Assembly: GCA_949752795.1 (NCBI GenBank) | Contig: OX457071.1 | Span: forward strand, 24,536,800-24,600,799 | Length of the DNA stretch: 64,000 bases | Direction: 5' to 3' | From: Hyperoodon ampullatus | Lineage: Eukaryota > Chordata > Mammalia > Artiodactyla > Ziphiidae | Shown here: positions 48,276 through 60,008 of the stretch, piece by piece | How the letters are laid out: the number at the start of each line of letters is the position of its first letter | Numbering within the stretch: the first letter of the stretch is position 1 | The notes under the pieces: model-generated | Told to the model about the DNA's origin: nothing | What the model saw: the letters and a program-made list of their open reading frames with translations, nothing else | The model's database searches: none | Position numbers and translations under genes: made by a program

Positions 48276-48664
48276 ACAAAATAATGGGAAGCTATTCATT
48301 TCTTTATAAATATCACAAAATCTAATAAAAATGAAATAAATAAAAATAATACAAAATTTTTATGAAGCATGTGGAGTCGCTCCTGGCTAAAATCCTGTGT
48401 GATTTTTCAGGCCTGACCATAGGCAATTACGATGCCTTTAACTGGCAGCTTCATCAAGGAAACCTGCCCTTGCTGTACTAGGCTTGGTGCACAGCCAATG
48501 CACTCCAGTCTCTGAAGGGAGTTGCAGTGAAGGACTCAGGCTAGGACTTCAGTTGAGTTTGCATTGAAACTATAAATGAATTTGGAGAAAACTGATATCT
48601 TAACAATGTTATATCTTTCAATCCTTGAGAACAGTATATCACTCAGTCTATTTTTCTTTGATTT
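48276..48664 (-). repeat. Inverted repeat, left arm (389 bp)
   Basis: This segment is the reverse complement of 49196-49583. By hand alignment the arms differ by about nine or ten substitutions and two small indels, so identity is about 97%, and the middle 150 bp or so (48407-48541) is free of differences. In the minus orientation the arm contains a short end of L1 ORF2 (48560-48664) joined to about 280 bp of sequence I do not recognise. Confidence 0.93.
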
Positions 48665-49195
48665 TTGGCATTAAGTTTTTTATACTATTCTCTTAGTATA
48701 CTTTTATGCATCATAGATATGTGGCAATATACTAATTTTATTTCTCATATTAGTAAAGTATCTTTTATTTCTTTTTTTGAAATCACTCCAATGACAAATT
48801 TCTCAATATTTACCATTTCAAAAAACTACCTCTTTTTACCTTTTTTTCTGTTGTCTTTATGTTTTCAATTTTCTTCATTTCTTCCCTATTCGCTTTTTTT
48901 CTGTTTATTTTGATTGGAAAGGAAACAGGAAGCATTCTCTATTTGCATATGACATTGTTGTCTACATTAAAAAAAAATAAAAATTATGAAAAAAAAATGA
49001 ACCAGATCTAGGTATTGAGTTTAGTGTGTATAGATATAGGTGCATATATATATATATTCCTCTATTATAACAACAAAGAATTGGAAAGTAAAATTAAAAT
49101 ACTATTTATAATAGTATCAATAGTAAAATATTTAGGGGTAAAGCTAACATATTATGAGAAAATATCAGGCTAAAATTACAAATCATTGATGAGAG
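48665..49195. other. Spacer of the inverted repeat (L1 in two orientations)
   Basis: The left half (to about 48917) looks like antisense mid-ORF2 of L1 ('tttcaaaaaactacctcttt' is the best landmark). The right half reads in sense as L1 RT sequence, including the complement of the RT active-site region ('ctctatttgcatatgaca' at about 48937) and 'aatatttaggggtaaagc'. In sense the right half runs straight on into the right arm. Confidence 0.6.
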
Positions 49196-49583
49196 AAATC
49201 AAAGAAAAATAGATTGAGTGATATACTGTTTTCAAGGATTGAAAGATTTAACATTAAGATACCAGTTTTCTCCAAATTCATTTATAGTTTCAATGCAAAC
49301 TCAATTGAAGTCCTAACCTGAGTCCTTCACTGCAACTCCCTTCAGAGACTGGAGTGCATTGGCTGTGCACCAAGCCTAGTACAGCAAGGGCAGGTTTCCT
49401 TGATGAAGCTGCCAGTTAAAGGCATCGTAATTGCCTATGGTCAGGCCTGAAAAATCACACAGGTTTTTAGCCAGGAGCCAGACTCCACATGCTTCATAAA
49501 ATTTTTGTATTATTTTTATTTATTTCATTTTTATTAGATTTTGTGATATTTATAAGGAAATGAATAGCTTCCCATTATTTTGT
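49196..49583 (+). repeat. Inverted repeat, right arm (388 bp)
   Basis: This is the partner of 48276-48664. Its first 110 bp continue the sense L1 ORF2 of the spacer; the rest (about 49310-49583) is non-L1 sequence of unknown origin with moderately high GC. Since L1 here is continuous from spacer into arm, this is likely the original copy and the left arm the inverted duplicate. Confidence 0.93.
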
Positions 49584-52500
49584 AGACCTGATTCTAAACA
49601 TATGTATGAGAATTACCTGTACTTTTGGAGGAACTCATTGAAAAAACTGAAATCAGGACATGTAACATCTCTTTAGGATCACTCTGAGATAACTTTTTCA
49701 ACTTAACATATGACTCTAATCTATTCAGGTTTTCTTCACCTTCTTAAATAAATTTTAGAATTTTATATTTTATTAGGGTTTAATAAGGGAAAAAGGAGCA
49801 CTTTATGCACCTCAAATATCAAGTATTTTAATATAGGGAATTAGATGTGCATGCATTCTTTAGAAGGACATGGAGGCCGGTACTGACAGTCTCAGCTTCC
49901 TGCACCAGCAACACAGAGGATTCCAGAAAGTTCACCTGGAAGCGGTTGAGACCCTCCTGCCTGCTGTCCTTGAACATGTCTGCCTGCAACTGCCTGCAAG
50001 GAATATGATGTTGCCTGTTTTTCCACCTTTTATATCTCACATGAGGGCCTCTCCTAGGACGTAGATAGGAATAAAGACATGAGAGTATGAAAATTTACAA
50101 CAGATACTGTGAGGTGTGCAAAAGAGGATCAAAACAAAGTGACAAGAATTGTGAAAAGAAGGTGTCATGCTTTATTGGAGAACTGGACAGTGGAGTTAAT
50201 AAAACAAAATTGCCCCAAATTCCATGATCTTACATTCTACCCAACAAGGGTAGATTCTATGCCTGTGGGACTAATAAGCTTTTCTTTATGCATGGGCCTG
50301 AATAGTAAGAGGTCCAGGCAAAGCTTAAGCAAGAGAAGGAGTTAACACGTTCAGTTAATTACCACCATGAGGAAGAAGAAAAAAAAAAAAAGCAACACTT
50401 CAACAGATCATTAATCAACACTGTCATCTTTCTACCTAGAGAATAATATTAGGATTAAGAAATTCATAAATACAAGGAAAATTGGTAAAGAAAATCAACT
50501 GAAAGTCACTGTTAATAAGAAAAGAAGAGATATTTTAGATATTATTTTGAAGATTAATATAGTACTCTACATGAGATATTGGTCCAGAATAACATGTTTT
50601 TCAAAGACATTTTTGGATTAAAAATTGCATTGCTTAGTAGAAGTAAAAGAGGAATGCCAAACAAGATATTCAAATTACTTAAATATATTTAGGTGGCCCA
50701 CATTAAAAAATAGACTTCTTTTTCTTCTTCTTTTGTATTAAAGCATCCAGTGCAGAAACTTGGCCATTGTTTTACTTTGTACTAGACTTTTGCCTTTCAT
50801 CTTATTCCTCTAAAAATCTGTTCCATGACATAGCTCTCCATTTGTCAGGTCTATCTGGGTAATGCAAGTTAATTAAATTTCAGCAGAACATGTAATTACT
50901 GTTGGGAGTCCCTCTGCAAGATTTTCAGTTTCTCTTTAGGGATTTAGAACTGAACAATGAATAATTTTGGTTTAATTAAAATTCAAGTATTCAAATCCCT
51001 CAAGGTTCATTTTACAGAAAGCTGCCAATCAGTCAACTGACAGACTCATAAAACTCTTGCTCACTCTGTGACTGTCTTCTCCCCAATGTTATAACCCCCC
51101 AATGAAGGACTTCTGTTTGCTGATATTTCATCCCACATATCTTGCAACTTGGAAATCTCATAATGAAAGAAGTGACATACTATTCCAAATTAATGAGTTA
51201 TGTGCAGCAAGCACTATAGTCCCAATTTGCAGTAGTCTCTCTTGGGTGATAGAAGATGACACTGTGGTGATTTTCTTTCTTCTTTCAATATTTTAATATA
51301 TATTATATATATATATTTATATATAGTTTGCATTAAACTTGAAAAGTAAGTGACCTAACTGAAACTAATAGCACATGTAAGATATTCATTCACTTAAATT
51401 TTCAATAAGTATATATTTACAACCTGTGTTGTAGGCAAGCCTATCTGATGGAAGTGCAAAAGAGAATCATACAAACATGTTTTCTGTCGTAACAGGCCTA
51501 ATAGGCTGGTGGGGAAAGCAAAAAATTTAATAAGAGGATACTGTAATGTGAGAGGGATGTATTGACTAGGAGAGTGAAGAGTATAACAAGATGACCCCCA
51601 GTGAGAAAGCATCAAGGAAAGTTTAACTGATTGTGAGCTGACACTTGAGGAATGAGTAGGAGTTTATTAGCAAGTAGAGATTGTGAATATGTTGCTATAC
51701 GCCTTAGAGATGTGTTGTGCGTGGGGGTGGTGGGGGGCATATGGAGAAGGAGAGGATTATCCTGGTGAAAGAAATAGTATGTGATGTTCATGCTTAGAGG
51801 AAGCACAATACTTTATAAGAACTAAAATATATTTCCTAGAGATTAAGAGCTACAGGGGATCCAGATTAGTATAAATAAATAAATAAATGCCTTTAAAAAT
51901 ATAGGCTTTCTTTTAAGAAAAATGAAAGGAATTGATTTTTAAAGAGAGAGGTGACAAATATTACTTAGAATTATTGTGCATCTTAATGATATGCTCTCCA
52001 TAATCGTAGAAAGTATATTAGATTTCACTTATAGAATGACCAGCAAAATGCCAAATTTGATATTGGTTGTAGGTGAAGACTGTGCGTATCTATAAATTTC
52101 ACACTTAGAAACTATGGCCACAATGGGCCAAAGAAGTTTCCTACTTCTACCCAGCTGCATGTGTGCACCTACTATGGATAAAAATACATTAATAAATACA
52201 ACAGTGTCCTAGGTAGAGAGTATTTTCCACAAAGGTGCCCTTTGGCATAAAGACAAAGGAATCAACAGTTATAAAATCCACTGAATATTTAAGTTGGTAA
52301 ATGACAAACATAAGTATGAGTAAAGAGAAGTCGTTTCAGAGAAGTCATTGAAGCATTCAAGTCAGATGCCCCATTTGAGTCCTGCTACCAAAATAGAAAA
52401 GCAAAGGGCTTGTTCAAGAGAAGAGTAAAAAGGAATTGAATATAAAGAGCATAAAAATGCCCCCCCCCAAAGTGACATAAATGTCATCTGTGGTCAAGTT

Positions 52501-52967
52501 GTGAAAATCCACGAATGTCGCGCTGAAGGATTGGAGGGGTCTTCAACATAAGTTAAAATTAATGTGGATCGTATTGTCTTTCATACCTGAGAAGTTTTAG
52601 TAGGACCGTCTTGTTTATGCATCAGGTTAATATTCAAGAAAGGTAAAGAAATGTAAAGAGATAAGATTTAAATTCAGTCATAATTTCATCATCTTATGAT
52701 CAAAATGTAATAAAAATTTTTAATCTGTACTCTTAATAATAATAATGTGTCCTATGTATGGGCAGAACAAGAAAAGAGTAATGCAGCTTCTGATGTCTCC
52801 TAGATATGGAACTTGAATTATAGAAGAATGACATAATGGTATAGTAACTATAGAGTAACAAAGGCATGTTTCTAAGTATGTTACCTATGTTACTAATTCT
52901 AATAATATTACTAATTCTAATAATAATTGTAATCATCTAATACAGATTTTTTTTTGTTTTTTTTTGA
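49584..52967. other. Unique AT-rich sequence, no gene seen
   Basis: There are short frames on both strands near 49828-50345, none with a recognisable domain. A TA tract lies at about 51296-51325 and an AAAT run at 51870-51888. The segment at about 50800-51100 is rich in homeodomain-like TAAT motifs and might be conserved non-coding DNA. Confidence 0.4.
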
Positions 52968-53155
52968 TGTGCCAAGCACTGTTGAAAAGATTTTGCCTGG
53001 ATTATCTAATTTTTCTTCAAAGCAATCTAATTAGTTTTTTTCCTATCTACATTTTATGAATGAAGGTTCTAAGGTATAAAACAGTTAAAAAATTTTCCCA
53101 GTTCCCACAGTGCTGGAGGCAGGATTCTGAGCAAGAATTGAAGTAACCTAAAATC
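52968..53155 (-). repeat. MIR SINE
   Basis: Antisense MIR order: 'gtgccaagcactgttgaaaa', 'tggattatctaatttttctt', 'cattttatgaatgaaggttc', then 'cacagtgctggaggcaggat'. It is diverged. Confidence 0.7.
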
Positions 53156-54485
53156 ATTATGTTTATTTTCTAAATATACTACTTTGTAGTAAAACTAGAA
53201 AGCCAGCTTATAATGGTTCTTGAGAGTGCAATATTAAATTTTCAGGAATTTTCTAAATCATCTTGGTAACTTGAAATCACCTGTGGTGGAGATATTTAAA
53301 CCACAGAAACCTACCAGCATTTCAAACAAGGGTCATTGTTTGGAGAGCTGGTTGTTAAACCTTTACTGGCATGCATGTAGATGTATTGAGCCTCACTGGT
53401 TATGATTGGAGGAGAAGCAAACCAAAGTAGGGTCACAGGGTCTGTCAGTCTATATGTGTATATTCTGCAGAACACTGAGAAATCACTTCTGGTTTTCTGT
53501 GATGAATAGAGCTCGGGAGATGAATTATGGAAATCATATACACTTTAATTTAGAGTGTAGATGTCTGGACAGGCCCACACTGTGTGAGGGGGTTGGAGGG
53601 ACGAGGGACGTAATGGTTAAGAGGAAGGCAGGTTACCTGGCTAGAGGCAGAAGAATTTGGTTTTGTAATTAAAAAAAAAAATAAAGCAAGTACATTGCAT
53701 CAGAGTTTATCAGAGTAAGGTGGTGACTGTTATTGGAATGTCCTGAATATCAGTGACAATTTTCCTCCCCGGTGAAATGTGCACATGAGCCAAAAAAGGG
53801 TGAAGAACTGAAGCAGGCTGCTAAAAACAGAGGTGTTGCACTCTGGGAAGTCACTGCTGACCAGGAGAAAAGCTCTGGTCTGAGAAGTTCAAGGAAATAA
53901 AAGAAAAAAAAAATTACAGAAAATCTACCATGGCCTTGAAATCTGGATGTTTGCTTCTGATTACCTGCAGCAAATAGACTGCCAGGTATTTCTCCAGCCA
54001 AGATGAGTTTATTCCGGATCAGCAGAGAATTGCAATTCAGGGTCTGAAACCATGGTGAGCCGTGTGCAAAACCCCACTGGGGAAGAGAAGGAGAAGGCTT
54101 TTATAGGGAGGAAAAGGACGTTGGGAGGGCCATAGTAAACAGAGTCCAGGACTTTTCACTGGCTGAGTCCTTGCCAGGAAAGAAGAGGCGTCTTTCTCCT
54201 TCCTGTTGAGATTGGCTATTGTGCAGGGCCTGAGAGCTCCCCTTTCTGGTATCCTGCTCTATTTAATTGAGGTTTCTGTTTATTATTTTTTTTTTTACAT
54301 TTCTTTCCTTTTTTTGCTGAACTCTGGGTTGTAGGAACTCAGAATAGACACATGCCTTGTCTTTATTAGCACTTTAATTTCAGACTAACTTTACTTGTAA
54401 GAGGAAACACCACAATTTTATAAAACAATAGAAAAAATATTTACTTTTCTTAGAATAATCTATTTAAGCTAAAGTTTACAACGTT
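53156..54485. other. Unique sequence, no gene seen
   Basis: An 88-codon plus frame (53406-53672) and an 83-codon minus frame (53750-54001) have no recognisable motifs. The higher-GC block at about 54010-54260 has the look of an antisense retroviral LTR end but cannot be assigned. Confidence 0.4.
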
Positions 54486-54499
54486 AAAAGTTTAATATA

Positions 54500-54689
54500 G
54501 GCCTCCCTGGTGGCGCAGTGGTTGAGAGTCCGCCTGCCGATGCAGGGGATACGGGTTCGTGCCCCGGTCTGGGAGGATCCCATATGCCGCGGAGCGGCTG
54601 GGCCCGTGAGCCATGGCTGCTGAGCCTGCGCGTCCGGAGCCTGTGCTCCGCAACGGGAGAGGCCACAACAGTGAGAGGCCCGCGTACCA

Positions 54690-54736
<47 letters not shown>
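54500..54736 (+). mobile_element. Short CHR-type SINE with uninterrupted 46-A tail
   Basis: This is a full-length short SINE with clean tRNA-like head and body. The tail is 46 consecutive A (54691-54736). It is flanked by a perfect gtttaatata duplication (54490-54499 and 54737-54746), extending to aaaagtttaatata if tail A residues are counted. The long pure tail and near-consensus body mark it as the youngest insertion here. Confidence 0.96.
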
Positions 54737-54740
<4 letters not shown>

Positions 54741-54746
54741 AATATA

Positions 54747-55239
54747 ATCATTAGAGTTGTTTGGCATCTAGATGTATTTAGATTTCAAATTCACCTGCTG
54801 ATTATTGGGAAACTTCTAGTCATTTGATTAGTAAATTAGATTTAGCCTATTAAGTTCTTTCATCATGAAGTTGAACATAATTTGCTTGTTCACACAGAAG
54901 TTTGGTTTTTCCATGCAATAATATCGAATCTTTATCATTAGCAATTATTAAAATAAATACTCCTTTTAAAAGACCCTCTTGATCCAAGAACTGATTACTA
55001 TGGCATTATTCAACGGAGGAAGAGCTATTTAACAAAATATTATTTATCAATGTCGCTGTATCTAGATAGACAGCAAAAAGTTTATTAGGTCTTTGAATTC
55101 AAATTCATGGAATATACATGTTCTCATGTTGCATATTAGGAACAGAAATGATTGTAAAAATAGTGTTTTCTTTTTCTACCATCCTAACATTTTTGACACT
55201 ATACTTTTTTTATTAATATCTGATACTGTATTTGAGTAG
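54747..55239. other. Unique AT-rich sequence, nothing seen
   Basis: No gene or repeat that I can support. Confidence 0.45.
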
Positions 55240-55410
55240 CATTTTGGAGTTTACTAGATGCTTTCACATTCAGAAACTTGCTTGTTAGTCATACGTGTTC
55301 TGTGAGATAGCAAAGTAAATATCAAACAGAGACTTCGTAAATGAAGAAATCAAGACACAAAAATATTAAGAAACTTTCCCCCAAAATCATCACTACGGTA
55401 CTACAAGCAA
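55240..55410 (-). repeat. Probable MIR SINE
   Basis: Antisense MIR-like order: 'ctagatgctttcacattcag', 'tgtgagatag', 'aaatgaagaaatcaagacac', 'aagaaactttccc'. Strongly diverged. Confidence 0.5.
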
Positions 55411-56439
55411 GTTTATCTTCTTTTATATAACCCCCTTTTCCCACGGTCTACCATGAGCATGTGTAGCCTGAGTTTGTGCATCTGTGTTGTACTGTTGTTT
55501 AACTTTTACATATTGTCATCAGAAAGGGAAAAAGAGGGAGCAGAAGAAAAGTAGAATGGAGTGGAACAACAATAACAACACTGAAAATGAAAGAAAGAAA
55601 AGGAAAAATTTTTGAGTTAGATATTTCTATAATTCAACATTGCATAGTGACTAGAAATGTTTGCTGTTTGTAATTAGAAGTCCAGTTGGAAATTTTCCTG
55701 TATTTGTTTCCTGGACCAGTTTCTTTGTGAGTTTAATCATAACTGTTTTGTTTTTTTAAGTTGTAGCAAGAGTAACATTTTTTGAAGCAAACGTTGCTGA
55801 GCAGCAGTGTTCCTTTTATTGCAGCATTTCTCTAAGAACTGAGTAAATTAGAATTTACTCCACAATACTGGATGAAACAGATAGATACACTTTGATCCAG
55901 AGGGAGTAGAAGATATGCAGCATTATCCCCATATGCTTTTTGAAAATTCTATTATTTATTTTAGTATTCAAACAAAGAGTAATTTGTAAAAGTTGTATGT
56001 TCTGCAGTCATTTTGTCAAGTTGCTAAAGCTCACTGATTTCTTTAGGGACAGCTTCAACTGCCATGCCATTCAGGACCCACCCAGAGGGCAGCTCATTTG
56101 ACAGTTGTTTAGGGAAACATATTTGTCTGAGTATCAATTTCCTGTCACCTTACATGCTATTTCTCTAAATTATTAAAGCAATTGTAAGAATGGAGAACAC
56201 AGTGATTTTTCAAGATGCAGTATTCCCTGTGCTTTATTTGACTATAATAAAAGTAAGACTTTCTCCTAAAGCCATGATCCATTAAAGCTTGTATTATTTG
56301 GTCACTATTTCTTGAGCCATCGTCTTTTATAAATGTCTACCACTAGGATAGGACTTTCTTCTAAAAGTGAGACATAAAGTCTCACATATTATTTAGTAGC
56401 TTAATGCTTCATAAAAAAGTGAATACTTATTTTTGCAGC
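55411..56439. other. Unique sequence, nothing seen
   Basis: No coding signal or recognisable repeat. AAG/GAA-rich DNA occurs at about 55525-55610. Confidence 0.45.
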
Positions 56440-56575
56440 AGTTTGATTTTACAGAGAAGAATAAACAACAGAGAAATTAAATGGCTCTCCAAAATCATCC
56501 AGGTAATTTAGTGGCAAAGAGTGGAGAGGTATTCAGAGTTTTTACTTGTCTCTGCTCCGTATTGTGTGACCTGAA
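56440..56575 (-). repeat. MIR SINE
   Basis: Antisense MIR order: 'gattttacagagaagaataa', 'agagaaattaaatggctctc', 'aaaatcatccaggtaattta', 'gtggcaaagagtgga'. Confidence 0.7.
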
Positions 56576-59229
56576 GAGCCTTGGACATAGAGTTCTTACA
56601 GATTCTATTGCATTTTGTTCAGAGAGCATAGACTCTTGTTGATAATTTTGCATTTATTGATATTCCCTTTGTGGTATAAGTATATACTTGTGTATATATA
56701 TGTATATGTATATAAAGATAACGAGTTCACTACTTGTTTTGTGCAGGATTCTATGAATCACTTATTTTTTTAATGGTTAAAATAGTAAATTTTATGTTAT
56801 GTATATTTTATCACAGTAAAAAAAAATTAAAAATAAAGAGTCTGGCCCTAAATAGCTTTATCTGCAGCCACAGATTCCTTTCCTTCTCACCAACATGTAC
56901 CTTGCATTCCACTCTGCTATTGAACTGCTTGACCTGTGAAGGTACAACATACTTTCAAGCTTTCCTGGCTTATGAATGTCTTTTAAATAGTGTGTTGATT
57001 GTGTTAAATCTTTGTATCTTAACTACTTTGTTTTGTTTTTGAACTACAAGATTATGAACCAGGATTATAATTTCTTCCTAAATAGTTACTTTTTATCATT
57101 AAGGAAATAATTCATTTTATTAGCCTTTTTCCTACAGTCTATTTTTATTAATATGGCATCAACAAGATTTTTGTTAGTATTTCTGATATGCATTCTATAC
57201 CCTTATATTCAATATTTCTGTATACATTCATACTCTCCATATATCTTTTTTAAAATTATGTACTAGGATTTAAAACATATGTATTGTTAGTGTCATTTTT
57301 GAGGAGGTGCTTTTAATATTTCCATTTATTTAGTTGCAGGTATAATTGAAGTCATTTCTTTCATCTTATTTTGTATTTTCTACTTAGTATGCTTTTATCT
57401 TCTTTTTCTCCTTCTATATAATTTATCAAGTTTTCTTCATTACCTTAATTTATTCTACTGTTTTGAAATTTAAACCTTATCTTTCTATTATTTATATAGC
57501 TAAACTAAACCTTTAAGATTTTAATAGATATGCATGATTTATCGCAGTCCAATGATATTATCTCTCAAAAGCAAGCATTATTTCTGTTTCTCCCCAGCTC
57601 CATAGTATTCTCCTTGTTTAGTTCTATCTTACTCTTAAAGATCCACAAATAAACATTTTTGTTCTGAATTTATAATCAGTGTTTACAGACTTTTAGTCTG
57701 GTAGACTTTATCGAAATCTTCAGATACATAACAAAGCAAAAGGATAATAAAATGAACCCCTGTGTAACTGTCACCAAGCTTTAGCTTTTTAGCATTCTTA
57801 TTTATGTGTTCTTCACACAGTGTTTTCTGCTGCAGTATTTTAAAGCAACTGCTAGTATTCACATCATTTCACCATAAACATTCAATTTAGATTATAAGAA
57901 GGTAACACTATTTAAACATAATTCAAATATTAGTGTCATATTACTGCCCCCAAAGTTAATATTCTCAGTTATTATTTTTATCAAAAGATTTAATTTCATT
58001 TTCTTTTAGAATATATGGTAGTTATGCACTTATGCTAATGGACATTTATCTTTTCTTTCTTTTTACTCTTAATATACCCAATCTGCCTTTAATATGCCGC
58101 TTCTAGATGGATCAGTGTGTATATTTTATATGTTCTTTGACCTTGGTTGATTGTTTTTAAAATCTGGGCTACCCAGGACTTTCTTTAATTGCTGAAAGTT
58201 CACAGTCATTATGATCACAAATATAACCTGTTTTATCACCCTCTTTAGAGTAGCCTGTCAGACATATATCCCAAGCCCTTTACATCTGTTCTCCATGTTT
58301 GTATACTTTTTTCATTATTTTCATCTCTGTGTTTTTCTCTCAGTTATTCTTTCCGTTCTGTCCTTTCTTCAGCTCTGAAAAAAACTCTTCAAGTTGATAA
58401 ACTTTTCAGTTCTTTACGAACTTTTATTTAATCTGTCCAGTGAGTATTTAAGTTTTGTGACCATATGTATTCATATCAAGAAGTTTTCTTTATTTTTCAT
58501 TCAAATGTGTGTTCTTCTCCGTTTCTCTTTTATTACTTAATAATGGCTTCTATTCTTTCTTTTACCTTTTTATTTATTCAACTATGTTTGTGTCTTAAAT
58601 TGTTTTTTATCTCAAATTCATAAGGTGCTAATTCTTCTGTTTATTGTAAACTGCTAAATTTCCCTCATGGTGATTTATTTCAACTTATATTTTATAATTT
58701 TTGATACTGAGTTTACCTCCTATAAGGTTTGATTTTCCTGTACAAGTTCAATGCTTGTTGTATAATTGACCATTCAAAAATGTGGGGAGTTGATTTTTTC
58801 AGGGCTGCAGGGTTTTATCCATTACAGCTTTCTCATCATTTTCATAATTTAGAGATCCATTAAACATGAGCATTTATAAAATTTCTCATCTTATAAACAG
58901 CATTTCACAAAACATTTTTTTTTCTCAGTCACAGCTTTTCTTTACCATATCACAGCCAAGAAGAGGATGTTTTTCTAATCCCCCTTTCGCGACTGGGCAT
59001 CTCATTGATATGTCAGCTTTATACAGAAGGCTCAGTAGCAGTCCTGCTTGTATCAAAGTCTGACCCTAGCCCTCAGGCCCCTATCCTTTCTACTGTCCTC
59101 ATTAGCTTCCAAGTTGTTAGCTCCCACTTAGTGCGCTAGTGTTGAGTTACTTTATCTCTGATGGATTTGGGATTGTTTTTTCTATTTCTGTGATAAATGT
59201 CATTGAAATGATCATTGGGATGGTGATTA
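56576..59229. other. AT- and pyrimidine-rich sequence, possibly decayed antisense L1
   Basis: No gene is seen. Much of 57330-58790 is T/C-rich on the plus strand in the style of antisense L1 5' or HAL1 sequence, but divergence prevents a firm call. A 102-codon frame at 56734-57042 has no motif. Confidence 0.35.
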
Positions 59230-59895
59230 ACAAAAACAACAATAACAACAAAAAATGTAACAACTGTTGGCAACAATGTGGGGAAATTGGAACGCTGTAC
59301 ACTCTTGTTGGGAATATAAAATGGAGTAACCGCTATGAAAAACAATATAGAGGTTCCTCAAAAAATTAAAAATAGTCATATGATCCAGCAATCCCATTTC
59401 TGTGTATATATCCAAAAGAATTGAAAACAGGATCTTGAAGATATATCTGCACTCCCATGTTCATTGCAGCATTATCCACAATAACCAAGATATGGATACA
59501 ACCTAAATGTTCATTGGATGGATGTATGGATAAAGATGATATGGTATATACATACAATGGAATAGTGTATTAAGTATTAATAATATTGTATTAAGTATTC
59601 AGTCTTAATTAGAAAGAAATCCTGCCATATCCAACAACATGGATGAACTTGAAGGACATTATGCTAAGTGAAATAAGCCAGGTGTAAAAGAATAAATATT
59701 ATATGATTCCACTTATATCAGGTATTTAATGTAGTCAAACTCATAGAAGCAGAGAGTATAGTAATAGTTACCAGGGGCTAGTAGGAGCAGGAAATTGAGA
59801 TTGTTCAATGATAAAAAGTTTCAGTTATGCAAGATGGACGATCTGTTGTGTAACATACATATATAGTTAACAATACTGTATTATACACCCCAGTG
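59230..59895 (+). repeat. L1 ORF2 C-terminus and 3' UTR (sense)
   Basis: The sense strand encodes a decayed L1 ORF2 C-terminus (WQQCGEIGTL, then DPAIPF and STITKIW), then 3' UTR landmarks 'ggatgaacttgaaggacatt', 'aagtgaaataagccaggt' and 'gttaccaggggctagtagga', ending 'atagttaacaatactgtatt'. Several shifts and stops break the frame. It is of an older L1 type than the one at 29.7-33.4 kb. Confidence 0.85.
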
Positions 59896-59935
59896 TGATA
59901 TCATTTAGTCAGTTTATAGATGCAGATAATTCTGT

Positions 59936-59975
59936 CTCCACTCTCTCTTTCTCTGTCTCTCTCTGTCTCTCTCTG

Positions 59976-60008
<33 letters not shown>
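59936..60008. repeat. Compound microsatellite (TCTC/TCTG)n(CA)n
   Basis: A pyrimidine run of TCTC and TCTG units passes directly into about ten CA units. It lies shortly after the L1 3' end. Confidence 0.95.
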
